Shown here: positions 1 to 11,343 of the stretch, piece by piece | Layout of the letters: every line of letters starts with the position of its first letter | Numbering within the stretch: the first letter of the stretch is position 1 | Origin: Blepharisma stoltei | Taxonomy: Eukaryota; Ciliophora; Heterotrichea; Heterotrichida; Blepharismidae | Length of the DNA: 64,000 nucleotides | NCBI GenBank assembly: GCA_914767885.1 | Contig: CAJZBQ010000016.1 | Location: 558,001 to 622,000, forward strand | Reading direction: 5' to 3' | The notes under the pieces: generated by a model | The model's input: the letters and a program-made list of their open reading frames with translations, nothing else | Told to the model about the DNA's origin: nothing | Database searches by the model: none | Translations under genes and position numbers: made by a program

Positions 1-1217
1 TAGAAGAAGAATATGAAAAAGAAATTGAGTTTCACGATGCAAGAAGCCACGCTTCAAACCTTTCAATCAACTCAGAAGGAGAAGAAACATTGGTGATTGC
101 TCCTCATAGGAAGTGCTTACCTGTTTTAAGGAACCCAAACCAGAAATTTAATATTTGGAAAGTGATAAAGGACTCTATAGGAAAAGAAATGAGCAAAATT
201 ACAGTCCCTGTGTATTTTAATGAACCTTTAAGCTTTTTGCAGAGGTTCTGCCAAGACTTGACTTATTCTGATACTGTAGATAGAGCTTCCGAGGAACCTG
301 ACCCTTTGCTAAGGCTTGCCTTAGTTGCATGCTTTGCTGCTAGTGGGTATGCAGGCACTGAAAGCCGCACAATGAAGCCATTCAACCCACTGCTTGGAGA
401 AACTTTTGAGTTAGAAAAAAATGGTCTTAGAGTGATTTCTGAGCAAGTTAGTCATCACCCTCCAGCTTCAGCAATTCATTGTGAACATCCTGCTTTTACT
501 TTCTGAGGAAACACAGAGGTAAAAACAAGCTTTAAAGGAACATATTTGCAAGTAAACCCAACAGGAACTTTCCATCTAATATTGAGGCCTTATAATGACC
601 ATTTTATTTGGCATAAAATAAAAACCAATGTCCATAATATAATTATGGGCAAAATATATGTTGAAAACCATGGAGATTTAGAAATGTCAAATTACTCCAC
701 AGGTGACCGGGCAACTCTTACTTTTAAGAAAAAAGGCTGGTTTGAAAAAAGCACTCACGAAGTAACTGGCTTTGCCTATGACACAAATGGAAATGCTGTT
801 TATTCTATTGAAGGAACATGAAGCAAGGGGTTAACAATCAAACATATTGAGACTGACAGAACAATTGTAGGCTTTGAAGTATATCCAAATCCTCCAGATT
901 TTGAACAAAGCTACTTTTTTACTGATTTTGCTTTACAATTGAATCTACCTCCTGAATATGTACCTGGGCTACCGCCAACTGACGCCAGACTTAGACCTGA
1001 TCAAAGAGCCTTGGAAAACGGAGACTTGAAGCTAGCTGCAGAAGAAAAAGTAAGAGTGGAAGAGAAACAAAGAGAAGCAAGAAGAAAGCGAGAAGAAGCT
1101 GGAATTGAGTATAAACCATCATGATTCTATTATGAAAATAATGAATGGATATATAATGGAGAGTATTGGAATAGAAGAAAAGCCCAACAATTCGAAGGCT
1201 TGCCAGATATATTTTAA
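1..1217 (+). CDS. OSBP-related (oxysterol-binding) protein, C-terminal part
   Basis: Partial gene: the reading frame is open from the first bases of the window to a TAA at 1215-1217, giving about 404 residues. The conserved lipid-binding signature EQVSHHPP is at about 441-464, preceded by the family block KPFNPLLGETFE. OSBP-related proteins move sterols or phosphoinositides between membranes at contact sites. TGA codons at about 504 and 819 lie inside the conserved beta-barrel and are read as Trp. A Lys/Glu/Arg-rich segment and a C-terminal WxxNGEYW-like tail follow the ligand domain. The N-terminus, including any PH domain, lies outside the window. I see no IES in this part. The gene converges on the channel gene at 1253, leaving 35 bp between the two stops. 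Confidence 0.93.
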
Positions 1218-1252
1218 TTTAGGTGCATGATATAATAAAATAGCTTAAATTG

Positions 1253-4200
1253 TTAAATGTTTTCGATGCACTTTGGACACACATCAAAGACACACAAATC
1301 ACAATGAAAAGAGCCAATTCTTCGGACTGAAGCTCGGCAGATGTCGCAGCAGTAGCTAGGGTTTCTGTAAGTAATTTTTTCTCTCCATTCTAACTGATGC
1401 CCATTTCTGCAAAATTTGGTGCTTAAAATTGGGATGAATTTTTTGATTCTTTCGATGCATTTTAAGCATAAGTAGATTTTGCAAGTTTCACAAGTAATCA
1501 TTCCAGTCAATCTCAATTTTTTGCAACTTTCACATATCAATGTTTTTTTCGCTGTTTCTGATATTTGGTAAACAGATAAATCTTCAATAAAAATTAATTT
1601 ATGGCTGAGAGTGCAAGTAAACCAAGTTGCTTTTTCAGTTGGAGAAACCATAAATTTAAGACAATTTTCACATATAAGGTATTCACATGTTTTACAGACA
1701 TAATATACCCCATTTTTCTTTTTTAAGCATCTATTACAATATGGCTCTTTATTATATTTTTCATAAATTTCATTTGCATAGTCATCATCTTCTACCAAAT
1801 CATGCATTTTTGGACAAAAATATCTCGATAGATTTTTCTTATTTTCTTCATTTTTTTGAAAGTGGTTTAACAAAGTCAGAACATTTGCCTCAATCCCTGA
1901 GATTTGGTTCCTAAGAGCTTGGCTGTCAGCTTTTATTGCTTTTATTTCAGTTAAAAATAGTTTATTTTCCTCACTTATAGTCTCTTGACCCTTTTGGATA
2001 GTATTTATCATCATTTTTAGCTCTTTTATTTTTCCCATCCATGAATCACTATCATCATCATTCAGATTATCCATGCACATTTGAAAATATTGATAATTCC
2101 TTTTGCGCCTATTCCATAATAAAAGATTTTCTACTTCAAGAATCATATCAGTCAATTCATAGTTATCAGCTACTTCAAATCCTTCTTGAACTCTTTCATA
2201 TGTATTCCCCATAATAGAAATCAAAACATTCAGCAAAATAATCGGCTCAATTATTGATGCAATAATAAAAATTACCCACTCAAGAGATGAAAATGTACTG
2301 GAATCAAAACTGTTTAAAATCACCAAATATGAAAATTCGATATAATGGGCAAAATTTGAATGGTCAGAGCTGCTATCAATAGCAATAAAAATGAAACAGA
2401 AAGAAAGCACAGAATAAAAGAGAATAAGAAGAAATGATATCATGTCTTTTAACACTTCAAAAAGCAAGTTGATCATATATAGCGCGTGCTCCCCTATAGA
2501 TTTTCAAGGAAAATGCCCTTCAAAGAAAAAAATTATTTTAAATTCCCAAAAAATTCCAAAAAGTCAAATATCAATTTAAAAGTTCCATTATATATGTCTT
2601 ATTTGTCAATTTAAAAATTGACTTTTCAGATTTTACCTTAATTTAAAAACTTAAATTTTTTATATAAAAGCACTCGTCCTAAGGGATCTAAAATAAGGCT
2701 TGTGCTATATCTAGTCCATATAAATAGCCGAAAGTATGATAATCCTCTAAGCCAAGATAAGCACATAAGATAAACTAAGATTTCGTCGCTTTTACTATTA
2801 TCATCATTTTTTCATACGTATATACAGTACAAAAATGCTAGACCACTTCTTACTATGTCACTACACACCCACAAATTCAAAGACCTTTTGCCCATATTAT
2901 AGACCATTTGCAAAACTTCATAAACAAAAAGAACTATAGACAAAATAAAAAATGGGATAATCCCACTCATCCCGTTTCTATCAAAAAGTACATATAATGA
3001 AAGACACGTCATATATAAAATATAAATGCAAGCTTGGACATACATAATTCATTTTGCTTTTAGTCACTTATCTAAAAGGATCATCTTTATAAACTGCGTG
3101 CGAAAAATTGATTTATTTGGAGTGCAAAGTATGCTCTGCAGAAAATCAATACTGTCTTGTGAACCCAAAGTTAGATTCAAAGGCAAAAGAGTGTATCAAA
3201 ATGAAATTGTTTTTTCTTCAATTATTTTATCATTGCCAAAGAAGTCAATCGACTTTGGCACGAATATATCAGAGTGAAAAAAAATAGGATTCCAAACAGT
3301 TTTGCTGCATTGCATAGGCAAGTTTAGATTTTCTGCTTTTTTAAATACAGTTGCATAAAATTGTTGAATAATGGGGTAATCTGCACTATTAATTCCTATT
3401 AAAATTTCTTTGCTAACTAGACTAAAAACAAATGGATTTTCACATAGCATAAGATGTTGTAAAAGAATGCTTAGACTATCTTTCAGATTTTTTTTGACAG
3501 CAATCGATATTGGATCTAAATTAAACGATGTTGATGCAAAATTGGGTCTGTTTTCTAATGATTTTGAAATGCATTCAGTCATATTAAAAAATGTGTAAAT
3601 TTGGAGAGGAGTGATCATATCTGGAAGCATTACGCAATCATCCATGCTGCTATCATAAGCTTTAGGGTCTTTTCATTTAATTATGCCTTGAATATATTTC
3701 ATGAACTTATATTTGTTAACTCCAAACCCATACACCTCACAAGTTTCCTTATTCATTGGATTCTCAATCACATAAGAATAAACTTTACTGTCTCATGAAG
3801 ATTTACAGATAATATATTTCCCATCACTGCTAAATTTTATCATTGAGATAACTCCTTCGCCTTTAATTGATAATATTTTTGAGAAAGTTTTTGTGCAGAA
3901 AAAATTTAATTCTTCACTTGTCCCCCCATACACGAAATACCCATTGTTAGGAGAAACTGCTATTGAGTATATTCCACCTTTATCAATAATATTATGAGCT
4001 ATTATATATAAGCAAAAGTTGCTTATTTATAAATATTTGTTGAATACTAATAAAAATTGCTTAAATGCACTATTCAAGTTCACAGGATATAGTATGGACT
4101 AAGGATCCTGTTTCCCAAAACCAGATTTTTATAGTGTGATCAAAGCTAGCAGTCAACAGTAGCTTATCATCATGCACAGATTTTACTGAATAAATCGGTC

Positions 4201-5843
4201 TTTGATGGCCTTTTAATGTTACCAAATTTTCCCCACTCTTAAAATTTCAAATTTTACTTGTACTATCTCTGCTCCCAGTAGCAATTAAAGTGTCTTGACG
4301 AAAGATGCATACTGCTCTTATTTCATTAGTATGCCCTACAAATTCTTTTATCAATTCAAGAGTATCCAGGCTGTAAATTCTCAGCTTTTGATCCAATCCC
4401 CCTACGCAAATTCAAGAAAAATCTGAGCTCACTTCTGCAGCGAAACTTGTTTCTCTTCCTTTTTTCTTTTCAAAAGTTTCGCATGTGTGCTGATTATAAG
4501 CAGTAATATACTCAAAGTCCAAAATAATTAAAATATTATTAGCTGGGACAAGTTTTTCTATTTTTCTTGGGTGGGTTATTAAAACTGATTTTTCTTGAGT
4601 GCCTACTTTATTTATGAAAATTCTATTAGTTTGATCATAGAAATAAAGAGTATCTGCATTAAATGCCATTCCAGAGTAATCAGAGAATAAGGCCATTGAT
4701 GAGTAGGAGGGATAATTTAAAGCAAAAAAATCGTTTTTTTTGCATAGAATAAAGATTTGGTCGTTATCGTCAACATCTAGTTTGGATATTTGGCTAAGGG
4801 AGATAGGAATATTAATTAAATCAGTTCTGGCGAGAAATTCTCATATACTAATTTGCCCATCTATGGTGCCAATAACCAACGAGCCATTCTTCTTCGTAAA
4901 TGCTAATGATTTTATTTTGCTTTTTATAGAGACCTCATAAATAAAACTTAAATTAGAAAGGGTCAATATTTTGACATAGTCTTTATATGAAACTGCAATA
5001 AAATTCCCAAAGTACGAGATCTTGATAATTTTAATCCCTTTTTCATATTTAATTTCAGAAACATTACCTCCATCAAATGTATATTTCACTATTTTTCCAG
5101 TTTTAGATCCAAGAATTAGAACCCTTCCATCTATAGAGACATCTATTTTATCAAACTCATCAAGAAGAATAGAATCGGAAGGTTTTTCAAAATTATCAGA
5201 ATTTCAGCAAAAAATTTCATTTTTTGCAATAGAATGAGGTAAAGAAATTAATAGAATATTTTTCTTAAAAATGATTTAAACCTTAAATATGCCCAAAATA
5301 TGTTATGCTAGCAATAGAATACAGAAACTGCTTATCATAACTGACAACGAAATAAGATACTCTAAAATGATGATTTGATAGGATTCGCAGCAGTTCTATA
5401 GGATAAATTTTATACAAAAATATTCTGTGCTCGTAAATACCCACTCCAACTGCTGCAACTGTATCATCTTTACATGTTTCTAAAACAGTAAGCCTATCCT
5501 CAGAAATTTTTACAGGATTGCTTGTATCACTTGTAATAGAATTATAAGAAATGAGCCCAGATTGTCCACGATAAACTAAAACAAGAAACATTGAACTCCG
5601 TGAGAGGCATTTAAAGGAAAGCAAAGTCATCGGAAAGGTTTCAATTTTCCTTGGAAGTTGGGCTTCTATTGAATCTGTAGCATCTTTTAGTGAAAGGGCG
5701 AACTTATTTAATTGAATGTCTTTATAATTTGGGTTTACAAAATCATCAGTGTAATACGATGTGTATTTTATAAAGCTTTCATCAACAGGTAGAGTTTTAT
5801 TAAGATTTTCTTTGTTTTTGATCGTGGCTGATAACTCAGACAT
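1253..5843 (-). CDS. WD40 / TRP-like cation channel with C-terminal Cys-rich zinc-binding region
   Basis: Runs from ATG at 5843 to TAA at 1253. Removing three inferred IESs (5259-5289, 4009-4072, 2480-2709) leaves 4266 nt, one open frame of 1421 residues. The order is an N-terminal WD40 propeller (GHTNEIRAV and GHQRPIYSV repeats near 4200-4360), a helical linker, then an ion-transport region with several membrane segments (about 3060-2700 and 2476-2200). This includes the S4-S5/S5 block with NLLFEVLKDMISF and the pore-S6 block LNVLISIMGNTYE. A coiled coil and at least three CxxC..CxxC clusters (about 1840-1250) follow. Several in-frame TGAs fall at Trp positions. WD40 plus polycystin/TRP-type channels are expanded in ciliates. 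The protein is probably in the plasma or ciliary membrane; ion selectivity cannot be read from sequence. It is related to the channel at 35677-39850, which lacks the zinc clusters. Confidence 0.85.
2480..2709. other. Inferred IES (230 bp) in the channel gene
   Basis: TA-bounded AT-rich segment. Removal joins the channel helix as TRY-MINLLFEVLKD in frame. Its ends are short imperfect inverted repeats (TATAGCGCGTGCT and, on the other strand, TATAGCACAAGCC). It holds TAA and TAG codons in the channel frame. Confidence 0.8.
4009..4072. other. Inferred short IES (64 bp) in the channel gene
   Basis: Bounded by TA at 4007-4008 and 4071-4072. It contains an in-frame stop, and its removal restores the WD40 frame (CELEY-IIAHNIIDKGG). 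The interior has inverted copies of TAAGCAA-type sequence. Confidence 0.75.
5259..5289. other. Possible ultra-short IES or other frame break (31 bp)
   Basis: The frame breaks here with TAA just after YFGHI. Removing 31 bp between TA sites (5257-5258 and 5288-5289) restores the frame as FGHILLISLPH. No 15-16 nt GT..AG intron gives the required shift of 3n+1. The exact ends are uncertain, and a sequencing error is an alternative. Confidence 0.4.
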
Positions 5844-6330
5844 ATAAGTTCAGATAATTATTTAACATAAGAAACTGAATAGTTGCAATTGATCTTTCTT
5901 TGAAAAGAGTTAGTTATGAAAAATAAAATGTATTGATAATAAATAAATATTAAATTTCAAATATAAAATAATATATAGACAAATTATAATCAAGAGTCTA
6001 TTATTAAAGTATGGAATTTTTAAATTTCCTGTAAGAAATATTCTTATAATAGATCGCTTTTAATCATATATAGCCCATAAAAACTTTTAGCCCAGTTTTC
6101 GCTATCGGCTGATTTATTAAATTTGCCAACATGGCTGGGAAATCAACTGTGTAAATTGCACCCAATTGCTAATCCAGAGCTCATATCATAGGCTATGCAA
6201 TTAATTAAATTGTTTTAGATTCTCCAGTATTTGGCGTTTCATTTGTGATTGTATTAATTCTATATCTTAATAGCATATAAATCCTTTGCAAAATAATTAA
6301 TGCAGCTGTTTTATATAAGAAATTATATTA
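5844..6330. other. AT-rich intergenic region between divergent genes
   Basis: No ORF, RNA or repeat recognised. It lies between the channel gene (minus) and the propeller gene (plus), so promoters for both are expected here. I could not identify specific motifs. Confidence 0.5.
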
Positions 6331-6805
6331 CTCCCTCCTTGAGTTAACAAAATAATTTTTTCGCTTCAGGAGGGTTGATTTTTTTTTGAAATTTAAAAAA
6401 ATTCCAATTTGTAAAAATTAATTTTATTTGTAAAGTTATGTTTTAAAAATGCAAGCCGTTTGAAATTAAACAGAATTCGCTAGAGATTTCATTATAATAA
6501 TTATTGCTTACATATAATCCCTTGCATAAATTTCATTTTGCTTATTTATGGTAAATTGATTTTAAAATGTCAAAAAAAATTTTAACATACCATAGACTCA
6601 GTTTTTATATATAATGACATGTCAAAATTTTTTTGACATTTTAAAATCAATTTACAATAAATAAGCAAAATAAAATATTACCAATACATTATATCAAATT
6701 TTGTGTTTTAATAAAAATTATTGTTCCCTTAAGGAGGTTTGGCTTTTGGGCAAAAAAATAGGGATTTTTCCAATGGTTTTGCTTGCTTACTGAGGAGGGG
6801 AGTTA
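6331..6805. mobile_element. Decayed MITE (family 1) with a nested palindromic element
   Basis: Flanked by TTA on both sides, with ends CTCCCTCC and GGAGGGGAG. Interior landmarks match the intact copies: GTTTGAAATTAAACAGAATT, GAGATTTCATTATA, and the right end with TTTTGGGCAAAAAAATAGGG and CCAATGGTTTTG. It is longer than other copies because a 137 bp palindrome (6535-6671) sits inside it. It lies 17 bp upstream of the next start codon. Confidence 0.8.
6535..6671. repeat. Palindromic insertion (137 bp) inside the MITE
   Basis: Two arms of about 54 bp are near-perfect inverted copies. They begin ATTTTGCTTATTTAT at the outer edge and run through AAATTGATTTTAAAATGTCA. A short spacer lies between. 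It behaves like a separate small inverted-repeat element that inserted into the older MITE. Confidence 0.8.
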
Positions 6806-6822
6806 ATAAATTTATATTTCAA

Positions 6823-7965
6823 ATGTCTTTAGAGGCTTATATTGACATAAGATTTGGTGATCCTGTCATCAGCCTTTCACTAAACTATGAAGGTCTGGTA
6901 TACGGCAGCATGATGGGCCGCTTGCTTTATTACAATTTTTACACAAAAGAAGAAAGAGTGATAAATGAGCTCAGCGAAGAGTACATCCCAGGAGTGTGAC
7001 TGTCATATGATAACGTTCTTTACGCAGCTATAGGCGACCAAAAAGCAATGATAGTTGTAAATCCTGACGCTCCCAGGTTCCAAAAGCAATACGTTCTCCA
7101 TGAAAAGCTCCACAACTCAGTCAACTGCGAATTAACTCAGGTTCAGATGCACCACGACACTGTTTGCTTGTTTACGCTTGACCCTCCTAAAGAAGACATG
7201 CAAGAAGAATTTGTCCAATCTGTTCTACCTATTTACCTTAATCACCTCTCTACACAAATTCAAGAGCACATTGAAGGAATTAGGTTCCCAGCCTATACCA
7301 TGCCATTTGATTTTGACGGTAACTGTCTTCTGTATATGGAATGGGAACAAAGCGGCTTAAGAACTTTGAAAATGTTCTACATGACGCCAAATCCAAGACT
7401 TGTCCAAGTAAGTTCTTTTGACAAATCTTATGGAAAAGTGTCCTTTGCAAGATTTTTGAATGACTCCATTGTATATGTCCACAAGAGAAAGACACTAAAA
7501 ATTTTAGATATAAATTCAGGAGAAGAAAAAGCTACCCTTGGGTCTCATAGAGCAGAAGTTGTTGCCTTATCTGTGGTTACTTTACAAAAAGTCCAGCCTC
7601 CGAATGTAAAAATTATTTAGCAAAGGAGAAATCATAGAGGAAGGCTTGATGATGCAATGTATGAAAACTCAAATGAAGAAATAGAAGAGAGTGTCCATGA
7701 GTCCCAGATAGAAAACTTAAAAACTGTAGTAATTTCAGCTGACTCTTCAGGATGCATTTGTGTGTGGGAAAGCACAAGTGTTATTGACATCATAAAAATC
7801 AGCGAGCTACCCCAGCTGACCCCTCAATATCAAAAAAAGCAGTATTTTTCGATGGGATACCCCTACACAATTCAAGCATTTGGCCCTCGCATTGCGATTT
7901 CTACTGACTTAGGAGTTTTAGTTATAAAATCAAAAGCATTGGAATCAATCCAATATAATTGCTAA
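6823..7965 (+). CDS. Beta-propeller (WD40-like) protein, function unknown
   Basis: ATG at 6823, TAA at 7963-7965. One 15-nt intron (7606-7620) removes an in-frame TAG, giving 375 residues. One TGA (near 6997) is Trp. Blade-like strands are visible (VISLSLNYEGLVYGSMMG; NLKTVVISADSSGCICVWES), but the overall family is not recognised. The stop codon coincides with the TAA target site of the next MITE, so the stop is the same whether or not the MITE is present. Neighbours are a MITE on each side and the RCC1-filamin gene downstream. Confidence 0.75.
7606..7620 (+). other. 15-nt intron
   Basis: GTAAAAATTATTTAG. It ends in an in-frame TAG, and its removal joins PPN to QRRNHRG. Confidence 0.85.
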
Positions 7966-8270
7966 CCTCCCCTAACGTGAGTTTACAAAAAAATTTTGCA
8001 TGCTTACTGTTGGTGTTTTTTGTTGTTGTTGATAAATTTTGTTGTAAAAATTAAAAAAACATCCAATTCGAAATAAATTTTAAAGCAAATGTTTATTTAA
8101 ATTTGTTATATTTATGTTTTAAAGCAAGCTGTTTAAAATTAACAGATTAGCTAGAGATTTCATTATGCTAATTATCTCATATACATCAAAATATTTTTCA
8201 TAAAGAATTTTTGTCCCTCACGAAAGATGAGTTTTTTCCCCCAAAAATAGCTCACAGAGGAGGGGAGTAA
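7966..8270. mobile_element. Decayed MITE (family 1), about 305 bp
   Basis: TAA at both edges (7963-7965 and 8268-8270), with ends CCTCCCC and GAGGGGAG. The interior keeps AAGCAAGCTGTTTAAAATTA, GCTAGAGATTTCATTATG and CCCCCAAAAATAG, in the same order as intact copies. It lies between two genes, not inside a coding region. Confidence 0.75.
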
Positions 8271-8283
8271 TAATTATTTAAAT

Positions 8284-10995
8284 ATGAAGAAGAAAGGAGT
8301 TGAAGAATCCAAAAGTAAATACGCAGTGAACACTGATTTAATTGATTCTTACCTACAAGATGAATTTGAAGTGCAAGATATTGCTGCATTCAGAGAGCAA
8401 GCTGCAGCTAGACTTTTAGCAAAAGAAAATAAGCCGAAATCTGCAATGCTGCCGGCTCAAGGTATGGCAACTCCAGCTGAGCTTAAAAGAGAAATTGCCA
8501 AGGCAAAAGGAAACCCTTCTCTTCAGCTGAGTCTGATGGATTCTTTAATATCGAAATCCAACAACGATGAAAAAGTTGCGCTACTTGAAGAAAAAATAGA
8601 AATCTTGTTGCAAAATAATAGACTGAAAGAAGCAGAAGCTGATAGTAAAACTTTGGTTTCTATAAAAGACTGCTCAAGAAATAGATTGACTTATTCAAAA
8701 GTGCTAATTCAGCTAAAAGATCCTCAAAGTGCAATGTCAGAGTTCTTAAGAGCTTCAGTTATAGCGGATGAGGAAGTAGAAATCAATGAACATTTTGTCC
8801 ATATACTGGCATTACTGCAAAAAGCGAATCTTCCTAACTGTCTTTATACAGCTGGATCTAATATAAATTTTACTCTTGGAGATGGAACTCAAAATACATG
8901 TGAAAAACCTAACTCTCTATTCTTAGCAAGCAAAACCATAGAAAAGTCCTATTTTTGTCAAAAATAACATTTAATCTAGAATATATACGCAAAATCTCTA
9001 AAAAATTAAATCACCTGAGCCAAAATTTTTGCTTGTGAATGGGTAGTAAGCCAATTATAGAGTTGAAAGGGAAAATCCCAATAAAAGCAGCCTGTGGAGA
9101 TTTTCACACAATTTTGATAGTGTCTGGGTGCCCGCATATAGCTAGGCATGAAAATTGTCCTAACAACATTACAAATTGTAATGGAGGAAATGACGTTTTA
9201 GCTTGGGGGGATAATTCATATGGCCAGGTCCTTTCCGTTCCAACTCATAGTCCTGTGAGAAGACCTACAGGATTAGGATGCTTTGTTGGGAAAAACGTAA
9301 AAGATGTAAGTGCCTCCAAACGGCTGTCTGCTGCTATATTAGGAGATAACTCAGTAGTGCTTTGGGGAGACCTACCAGAAGTTGAAGAAAATCTTATTGA
9401 GTTCAGAACAAGTGCAAAACTTATTGCAACCGGAGGCGAATTTCTTGTGATTGGAAGAGATGACGGCTGTTTCTTATGGGGCGAAATCAATGATCATGGG
9501 ACGGTTGCTGTTTCTTCTTTTAATCAGCAAGATAAGATATATTTGCAGCCAATAGGCCAGATAACTCTTAAACAAATTTGTGCAGGAGAGTATCATGCTA
9601 TTGCGCTGTCTGAAGACTCTCGTGTATTTTCTATAGGCTGTGGAGAAGTAGGTCAGCTTGGGCTAGGCCTAACTGCAACTTCAGTTTCAGAGCTAACACA
9701 TGTTTGACTTCCAGGCCCAGCCAAAGAAATAGCAGCTGCTGGCCAGATAAGTTTGGCATTAACCAATTCAAATATTTATGTGTGAGGACTAATAAACCCT
9801 GATGAACTTGAGCATCAAAGTCCTATTGAATGGCTCCCAATTTCTTTGGAAGGCCATGATGAAGAAGAAATTGCTGCAATTGGGATGGGGACACATGATT
9901 TAGTTGCTGTAGATACTCATGGAAAATTTTATGTATGGGATTGGACTTTTTCGAGAAGACTGAGAAGGCCACCTGAAGAATATAAGCTACTAGCGAACAT
10001 AAGGAAATTATACTCAGGGCGATCAATGCATCATTTTTTGCAGGGAGTCCTTATTCCGCAGTTCACAAAAGTTATAAATTGTCCTAGCAGGGTTCCATCA
10101 GAGCTGCCGTTTTTATTGGAATTACAATTGTATGACCAAATCGGAGAAGTACTTCCTCACTCCTCCTCCATTCGAGAGTGAAAAAATTTTTTATGAAAAA
10201 ATATTTTGATATATATAAGTGATAATTATTATAATAAAATCCCTAGCTAATTTGTATAATATAAGCAGCTTACATTTCAAAACATACTTTTTATAAATTA
10301 ATATATATATTTGCTTTCCATTTTCGCGAATTGGGATTTTTTAAATTTTGGGGAAAAAAATTACAATAAAAATTATTAATTTTGAAAATAAATTACAATA
10401 AAATTTATTTATAAAAAAAATTAATCCCTCTGTGAGCAAACAATTTTTTTTTTCGTTTATGGAGGGAGGAAGTCAGAATCCATTAATCCATATAGTGTTT
10501 ACAACTGAAAATGTTGAAGGGAGAAGATCAAAGCCTACTGATATATCTGCTCTAGAGTTTCAAATGGAAATTCTGGAAAATGAGCCAACCACTACTATTC
10601 AAATAGTTCCACTTAGATATGGAGATTATTGGATGCATATCCTAGTAAACAATATTGAAATTATAAATTCTCCAGTGCCTATTTCAATACATCCAAGTGA
10701 GGAGCAAGAAGAAGCGAAGCGTGAAGAAGAAGAAAAAAGGCAGAGAGAGCTGGAAAAAGAAAACGCAAGAATGCAAAAGCAAATTGAGGCAGAAATGGAA
10801 AGAAAAAGGGCAAGAGAAATGCAAGAAGAAATCAATAAAAAGAAAAAACAAGAAACTGACAGAAGAGCTCAAGACGCTTTGAGAATGTTTAGAGAGAGGC
10901 AAGCTAAAGAAAGAGAGACTAAAGAGGAAGAGAGAAGAAGAAGGATTGAGGCAAAGGTGGGAGGAGGCTATGATCTTAGCAAATTAAAGAAATAA
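8284..10995 (+). CDS. TPR-like / RCC1-repeat / filamin-domain protein
   Basis: ATG at 8284, TAA at 10993-10995. Excising two inferred IESs (8920-9059 and 10152-10485) leaves 2238 nt, 745 residues. The N-terminal third is helical and TPR-like. The middle holds RCC1-type repeats (LYTAGSNINFTLGDG; VLAWGDNSYGQVLSV; AACGDFHTILI; CAGEYHAIALSEDSRVFSIG; IYVWGLINP). A filamin/Ig-like domain follows (FLLELQLYDQIGEV, IHIVFTTEN, YGDYWMHILVNNIEI). The C-terminus is a long charged ER/K helix (about 10690-10990). Both IESs fall inside domains, which is why excision seems necessary. This architecture suggests a cytoskeletal or ciliary scaffold. That is inference. Confidence 0.8.
8920..9059. other. Inferred IES (140 bp) in the first RCC1 repeat
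   Basis: TA at 8918-8919 and 9058-9059. Removal joins CEKPNSL to ELKGKIPIKAACG, rebuilding a standard RCC1 repeat and supplying the required frame shift. The interior has stops in the upstream frame. Confidence 0.7.
10152..10485. mobile_element. Decayed MITE (family 1) within an IES in the filamin domain
   Basis: The MITE ends (CTTCCTCACTCC at left, GGAGGGAGGAAG at right) and interior landmarks are recognisable. The TA pair that restores frame is at 10150-10151 and 10484-10485, so the right IES boundary lies about 12 bp outside the MITE end. Joining gives YDQIGEV-IHIVFTTEN, a good filamin strand. Confidence 0.65.
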
Positions 10996-11343
10996 ATTAT
11001 GAATTAAAAATAGCACCTTATTGATTTTCCGTGTATAGAAATTAGTTTGTTATCCATATAAAAGCATTTTAGGATTATGATATAATTTTCACTGTAATTT
11101 ATATAGAGATTAGCAGCCTTTCTTTTTATCTTAGCTCTTTAAATAATAAAATCAGTGCTTTCTGCTAAAATTCTCCAAGCAATAAATATCTTAAAAGAAT
11201 GTTAAAATAATTCCAATAATTACCATTATATTAAACTTCATCAGCATCAGGAGAAAGCTAAAAAATCATTTTTCCATACAATCAGCTGCTCTTATTTCTC
11301 TTCTATTTCAAAATGGATTATATTTAAGCAAATATATTAAACC
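10996..11343. other. Intergenic, no gene seen
   Basis: AT-rich spacer between two plus-strand genes. No ORF or repeat recognised. Confidence 0.5.

Noticed and set aside
1253-5843. Series of separate short ORFs on the minus strand
   Set aside because: They are pieces of one channel gene separated by TGA (Trp) codons and IESs; frame arithmetic closes exactly.
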